From NCBI GenBank assembly GCA_902562645.1, contig CACETY010000002.1:62001-126000 (forward strand): a DNA stretch of 64,000 nt. The letters are read 5' to 3'. A model generated the notes under the pieces. That model saw only the letters and a program-made list of their open reading frames with translations, did no database searches and was not told where the DNA came from. This document shows, one piece after another, positions 61,141 to 64,000 of the stretch. Within the stretch, counting starts at the first letter, position 1; every line of letters begins with the position of its first letter. The DNA comes from an uncultured Pelagibacteraceae bacterium (GTDB taxonomy: Bacteria; Pseudomonadota; Alphaproteobacteria; Pelagibacterales; Pelagibacteraceae). The translations under genes and the position numbers were made by a program.

Positions 61141-61959
61141 ATGAAACCTATATTAAAATACAAAAGTATATTCATTTCAGATGTGCATCTTGGTACTAAA
61201 GGTTGCCAAGCAAATAAATTGCTTGAATTTTTTAAAAATACAAGATCAGAAAAACTTTATTGTGTAGGTGATATAATAGATGTTTGGGCACTTCAAAAAA
61301 ATTTTTATTGGCCACAAGAACATAATGACGTAATTCAAAAAATATTAAGAAAAGCAAGACATGGAACAGAAGTTTACTACGTTATAGGTAATCATGATGA
61401 AGTGTTTCGAAAATTTATTCCTATGCATTTTGGACAGATAAAAATGATCAATAGAGTAATTCATCAGTCTGTTTTAAATAAAAAATATTTAGTTGTTCAT
61501 GGCGATGCTTGGGATGGTGTTATGAGATATGCCAAATGGTTGTCGAAGTTAGGCGCAATAGCCTATGAAATGCTATTGAAATTTAATGTAGTGATTAACT
61601 TTTTTAGACGTCTAAGAGGTAAAGGCCAGTGGTCTTTAGCAAAGTTTCTTAAATATAAGGTAAAAAATGCAGTTAAATATATGGGAGAATACGAAAAAAC
61701 AATCGCAGAATATGGAAAGAAAAAAAAATTTGATGGAATAATCTGTGGGCATATTCATCACGCCCAAAATGAAAATTATGATGGTGTTAATTATTTAAAT
61801 TGTGGAGACTGGGTTGAGTCTTGTACTGCTTTAGTTGAAAATTTTGATGGAACGTTTGAAATAATTTATTGGGATAAATTAAGAGAAGAATTTTTAGATA
61901 GTCGTAATAATTCAGATAAAGAAGTAATTGAAACTCCAGGTCTGAAAAAGGCATCATAA
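61141..61959 (+). CDS. plcP: Metallophosphoesterase of the LpxH/PlcP superfamily, probable PlcP-type phospholipase C
   Basis: FISDVHLGTKG, VGDIIDVWAL, VIGNHDE, VVHGDAWDG, CGHIHHAQ metal-binding motifs; paired with a GT4 glycosyltransferase; LpxI already encoded at 24969. Confidence 0.75.
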   Translation: MKPILKYKSIFISDVHLGTKGCQANKLLEFFKNTRSEKLYCVGDIIDVWALQKNFYWPQEHNDVIQKILRKARHGTEVYYVIGNHDEVFRKFIPMHFGQIKMINRVIHQSVLNKKYLVVHGDAWDGVMRYAKWLSKLGAIAYEMLLKFNVVINFFRRLRGKGQWSLAKFLKYKVKNAVKYMGEYEKTIAEYGKKKKFDGIICGHIHHAQNENYDGVNYLNCGDWVESCTALVENFDGTFEIIYWDKLREEFLDSRNNSDKEVIETPGLKKAS

Positions 61960-62963
61960 TGAAAATATTAATTGTAACAGACGCTTATTTTCCACAAGTA
62001 AATGGTGTGGTAAGAACTTTAAATGAAACAGGAAAAAAACTTGAAGCAATGGGTCACGAAGTTGAGTATTTAAATCCCCAACTTTTCTTCACTGTGCCTA
62101 TGCCTAAATATAATGAAATAAGACTTTCTGTGAATATTTGGCCAAGAGTAAGCCATTTAATAAAAAAAATAAATCCTTCAGCCATACATATAGCTACCGA
62201 AGGTCCTTTAGGATTTATGGCAAGAAGATATTGTCTTAAAAATAATCTAAAGTTTACCACAAGTTTTCACACAAGATTTGATAAATATATGAAATTATAT
62301 TTACCTTGGGTTCCTGAAAAATTATCACAGAAATTCCTAAGCAACTTTCATAACAAAGCAGAAAAAATTTTGGTTACAACCGAATCTATGAAAAAAGAAC
62401 TAATTCAAATTGGAGTAGATGAAAGTAAAATGGTTGTTTGGACAAGAGGTGCTGATCATGGATCGTTTAAAAATCCAAAAAAAATCAATTTAGAATATAA
62501 AAGGCCTATATGGATATATGTAGGTCGAGTAGCTATTGAAAAAAATATTCGTGCTTTTTTAAATCTAAAATTAGAAGGAACAAAACTTCTTGTTGGTAAA
62601 GGACCAGATATTGAAAAGTTAAAAAAAGAATTTCCAGATGCTCACTTCTTAGGTGAAAAAACTAACGGTGAATTAGCTTCATATTTTACATCATCTGATG
62701 TTTTTGTCTTCCCAAGCAAAACAGATACGTTTGCAATTGTAATATGTGAATCCCTCAGTTGTGGTACACCGGTTGCAGCATTTCCTGTTCCTGGTCCTAA
62801 AGATATTTTCAAAGATAGTGAAATTAATTGTTTAGATGAGGATTTAGAAAAATCTGCAATGAAAGCTCTAAAAGTTGAAAGACAAAAGTGCCTAGAATAC
62901 TCTAAAAACTTTACTTGGGATAAAACCGCAGAAATTTTTATTAATAATATCTCCCCTAATTAA
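61959..62963 (+). CDS. GT4 glycosyltransferase, probable DAG glycosyltransferase (Agt-like)
   Basis: VTDAYFPQVNGVVRTLNETGKKLEAMGHEV, IATEGPLGFMARRYC, TSFHTRFDKY, VFVFPSKTDTFAIVICESLSCGTPVAA. Confidence 0.82.
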   Translation: MKILIVTDAYFPQVNGVVRTLNETGKKLEAMGHEVEYLNPQLFFTVPMPKYNEIRLSVNIWPRVSHLIKKINPSAIHIATEGPLGFMARRYCLKNNLKFTTSFHTRFDKYMKLYLPWVPEKLSQKFLSNFHNKAEKILVTTESMKKELIQIGVDESKMVVWTRGADHGSFKNPKKINLEYKRPIWIYVGRVAIEKNIRAFLNLKLEGTKLLVGKGPDIEKLKKEFPDAHFLGEKTNGELASYFTSSDVFVFPSKTDTFAIVICESLSCGTPVAAFPVPGPKDIFKDSEINCLDEDLEKSAMKALKVERQKCLEYSKNFTWDKTAEIFINNISPN

Positions 62964-63034
62964 ATAACTAAAATTTAAATAATTGCATATTAAATTTTTA
63001 ATATGTTAATTATATACTTAACTTTTAGAACATC

Positions 63035-64000
63035 ATGATTGGCCTCTTTGAAATACTATTAATCTGTCTAATTATATTTCTACTAATAATAATTTATTCA
63101 AACAGAAACAAAAAAAATACTGATGATAAAATTATTATCTCAAAGTATGAAAAGGATGATAGCAAAACATTTATATTAGATGAATTAGAGGATCAATTTA
63201 TAGCATTAGATAAATTAAATATTATAAAATATGTCAATCCAAGTGCTGAAAAAAGATTTGGTAAAAATATTTTAAATACACATCTCGGCACAATTTTAAG
63301 GCATCCTAATCTAGATGAAAAAATCAGAGAAGTTAAGTTTTCAAAAAAAACTAGTAATTTAGATTTAGAAATAAATTTGCCTTCATATCAGTATTACAGA
63401 ATTTATGTGATTCCTGGACCAACTGTAATTTTTACAGAAAAAGACTCTGTTGTTTTATTTTTAAAAGATCTTACTGAAATTTCAAAAGCACAAAAATTTA
63501 GAACTGACTTTGTTGCTAATGTTAGCCATGAATTAAAAACTCCTCTTGTTTCAATTAAAGGCGCTATAGAGACAATAGAGGGTCCTGCTAAAGATGACGA
63601 AATAGCAAAGATAAACTTTCTTAAAATAATCTCTTCACAAAGCAAAAGAATGGAAAATTTAATAAGTGATCTATTAATATTAAGCAGAATTGAACTCCAG
63701 GAGCATATAAGACCTGACAAACCAGTTAATTTGAAGAATATATTAACAAAAGTAAAAGATATTCATTTTACTAGCTTAAAAGAAAAAAATATTAATCTTG
63801 AAATGAATTTAGATAATGTAAGTGATGTTATTGGTGATGAAGATAAATTAATAACAGTTTTTTCTAATTTATTAGACAATGCTATTAAATACTCAAAAGA
63901 AAAATCAACTATAAATATATTAACTTCTCCAAGCAAAGGGAAACTCATAACAAAAGGAATTAAAATATCTGTATCTGATCAAGGTATTGGAATTCCTGAG
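63035..64000 (+). CDS. phoR: PhoR-type sensor histidine kinase (3' end outside window)
   Basis: ATG at 63035, frame open to window end: MIGLFEILLICLIIFLL (TM), PAS-like region, FVANVSHELKTPLVSIKGAIETIEGPAKDD, DLLILSRIE, VFSNLLDNAIKYS, DQGIGIPE. Not in the ORF track on this frame. Confidence 0.85.
   Translation, partial: MIGLFEILLICLIIFLLIIIYSNRNKKNTDDKIIISKYEKDDSKTFILDELEDQFIALDKLNIIKYVNPSAEKRFGKNILNTHLGTILRHPNLDEKIREVKFSKKTSNLDLEINLPSYQYYRIYVIPGPTVIFTEKDSVVLFLKDLTEISKAQKFRTDFVANVSHELKTPLVSIKGAIETIEGPAKDDEIAKINFLKIISSQSKRMENLISDLLILSRIELQEHIRPDKPVNLKNILTKVKDIHFTSLKEKNINLEMNLDNVSDVIGDEDKLITVFSNLLDNAIKYSKEKSTINILTSPSKGKLITKGIKISVSDQGIGIPE

Noticed and set aside
63403-63720. 105-aa and 61-aa minus-strand ORFs near the window end
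   Set aside because: Antisense to the intact PhoR-like plus-strand frame with HisKA/HATPase motifs.
1-64000. Mobile elements, prophage, CRISPR, toxin-antitoxin or defence systems
   Set aside because: Scanned gene products and repeats; all identifiable genes are housekeeping/core and no transposase, integrase, Cas or repeat-spacer pattern was seen.

Overview
AT-rich, gene-dense, almost gapless core-genome segment of an alphaproteobacterium. Gene content, very low GC and heavy start/stop overlaps look like a streamlined SAR11/Pelagibacterales-type genome; this taxonomic call is inference from content, no search was run. Main blocks: nuoJ(partial)KLMN-birA-coaX-rnj-proS-lolC/E-lolD-dnaE; rpsB-tsf-frr-uppS-cdsA-dxr-bamA-ompH-lpxD-fabZ-lpxA-lpxI-lpxB; on the minus strand ppiD-trpE-trpG-trpD-trpC-lexA-gltX; tpiA-secG-pyrG-kdsA-eno-ftsB-lipA-ratA; minus-strand cinA/pncC-pgpA-ispDF; ntrY-ntrX-trkA-trkH; tRNA-Arg; aapJQMP; an XRE regulator; tRNA-Asn and tRNA-Cys; valS-ilvD-manC; and a terminal locus with a small Lys-rich ORF, a diacylglycerol-kinase-like gene, a PlcP-like metallophosphoesterase, an Agt-like glycosyltransferase and a truncated phoR. 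I see no mobile element, CRISPR array, prophage or defence island, and no clearly new multi-gene system. The best second-look items are: (i) the DAG-kinase / PlcP / glycosyltransferase / PhoR cluster, a likely phosphate-starvation lipid-remodelling locus with opposed DAG fates around one divergent promoter; (ii) a 69-aa, roughly 36% lysine ORF with strong expression signals next to a perfect 13-bp hairpin; (iii) an anomalous GC-rich tract inside ilvD; (iv) a pseudoknot-capable rpsB leader; (v) a perfect GTTC-N7-GTTC LexA box at lexA; (vi) an NtrX lacking the sigma54-contact GAFTGA loop; and (vii) several gaps in otherwise canonical alphaproteobacterial gene order (pyrH, rseP, pdh, dusB-ntrBC, hfq).
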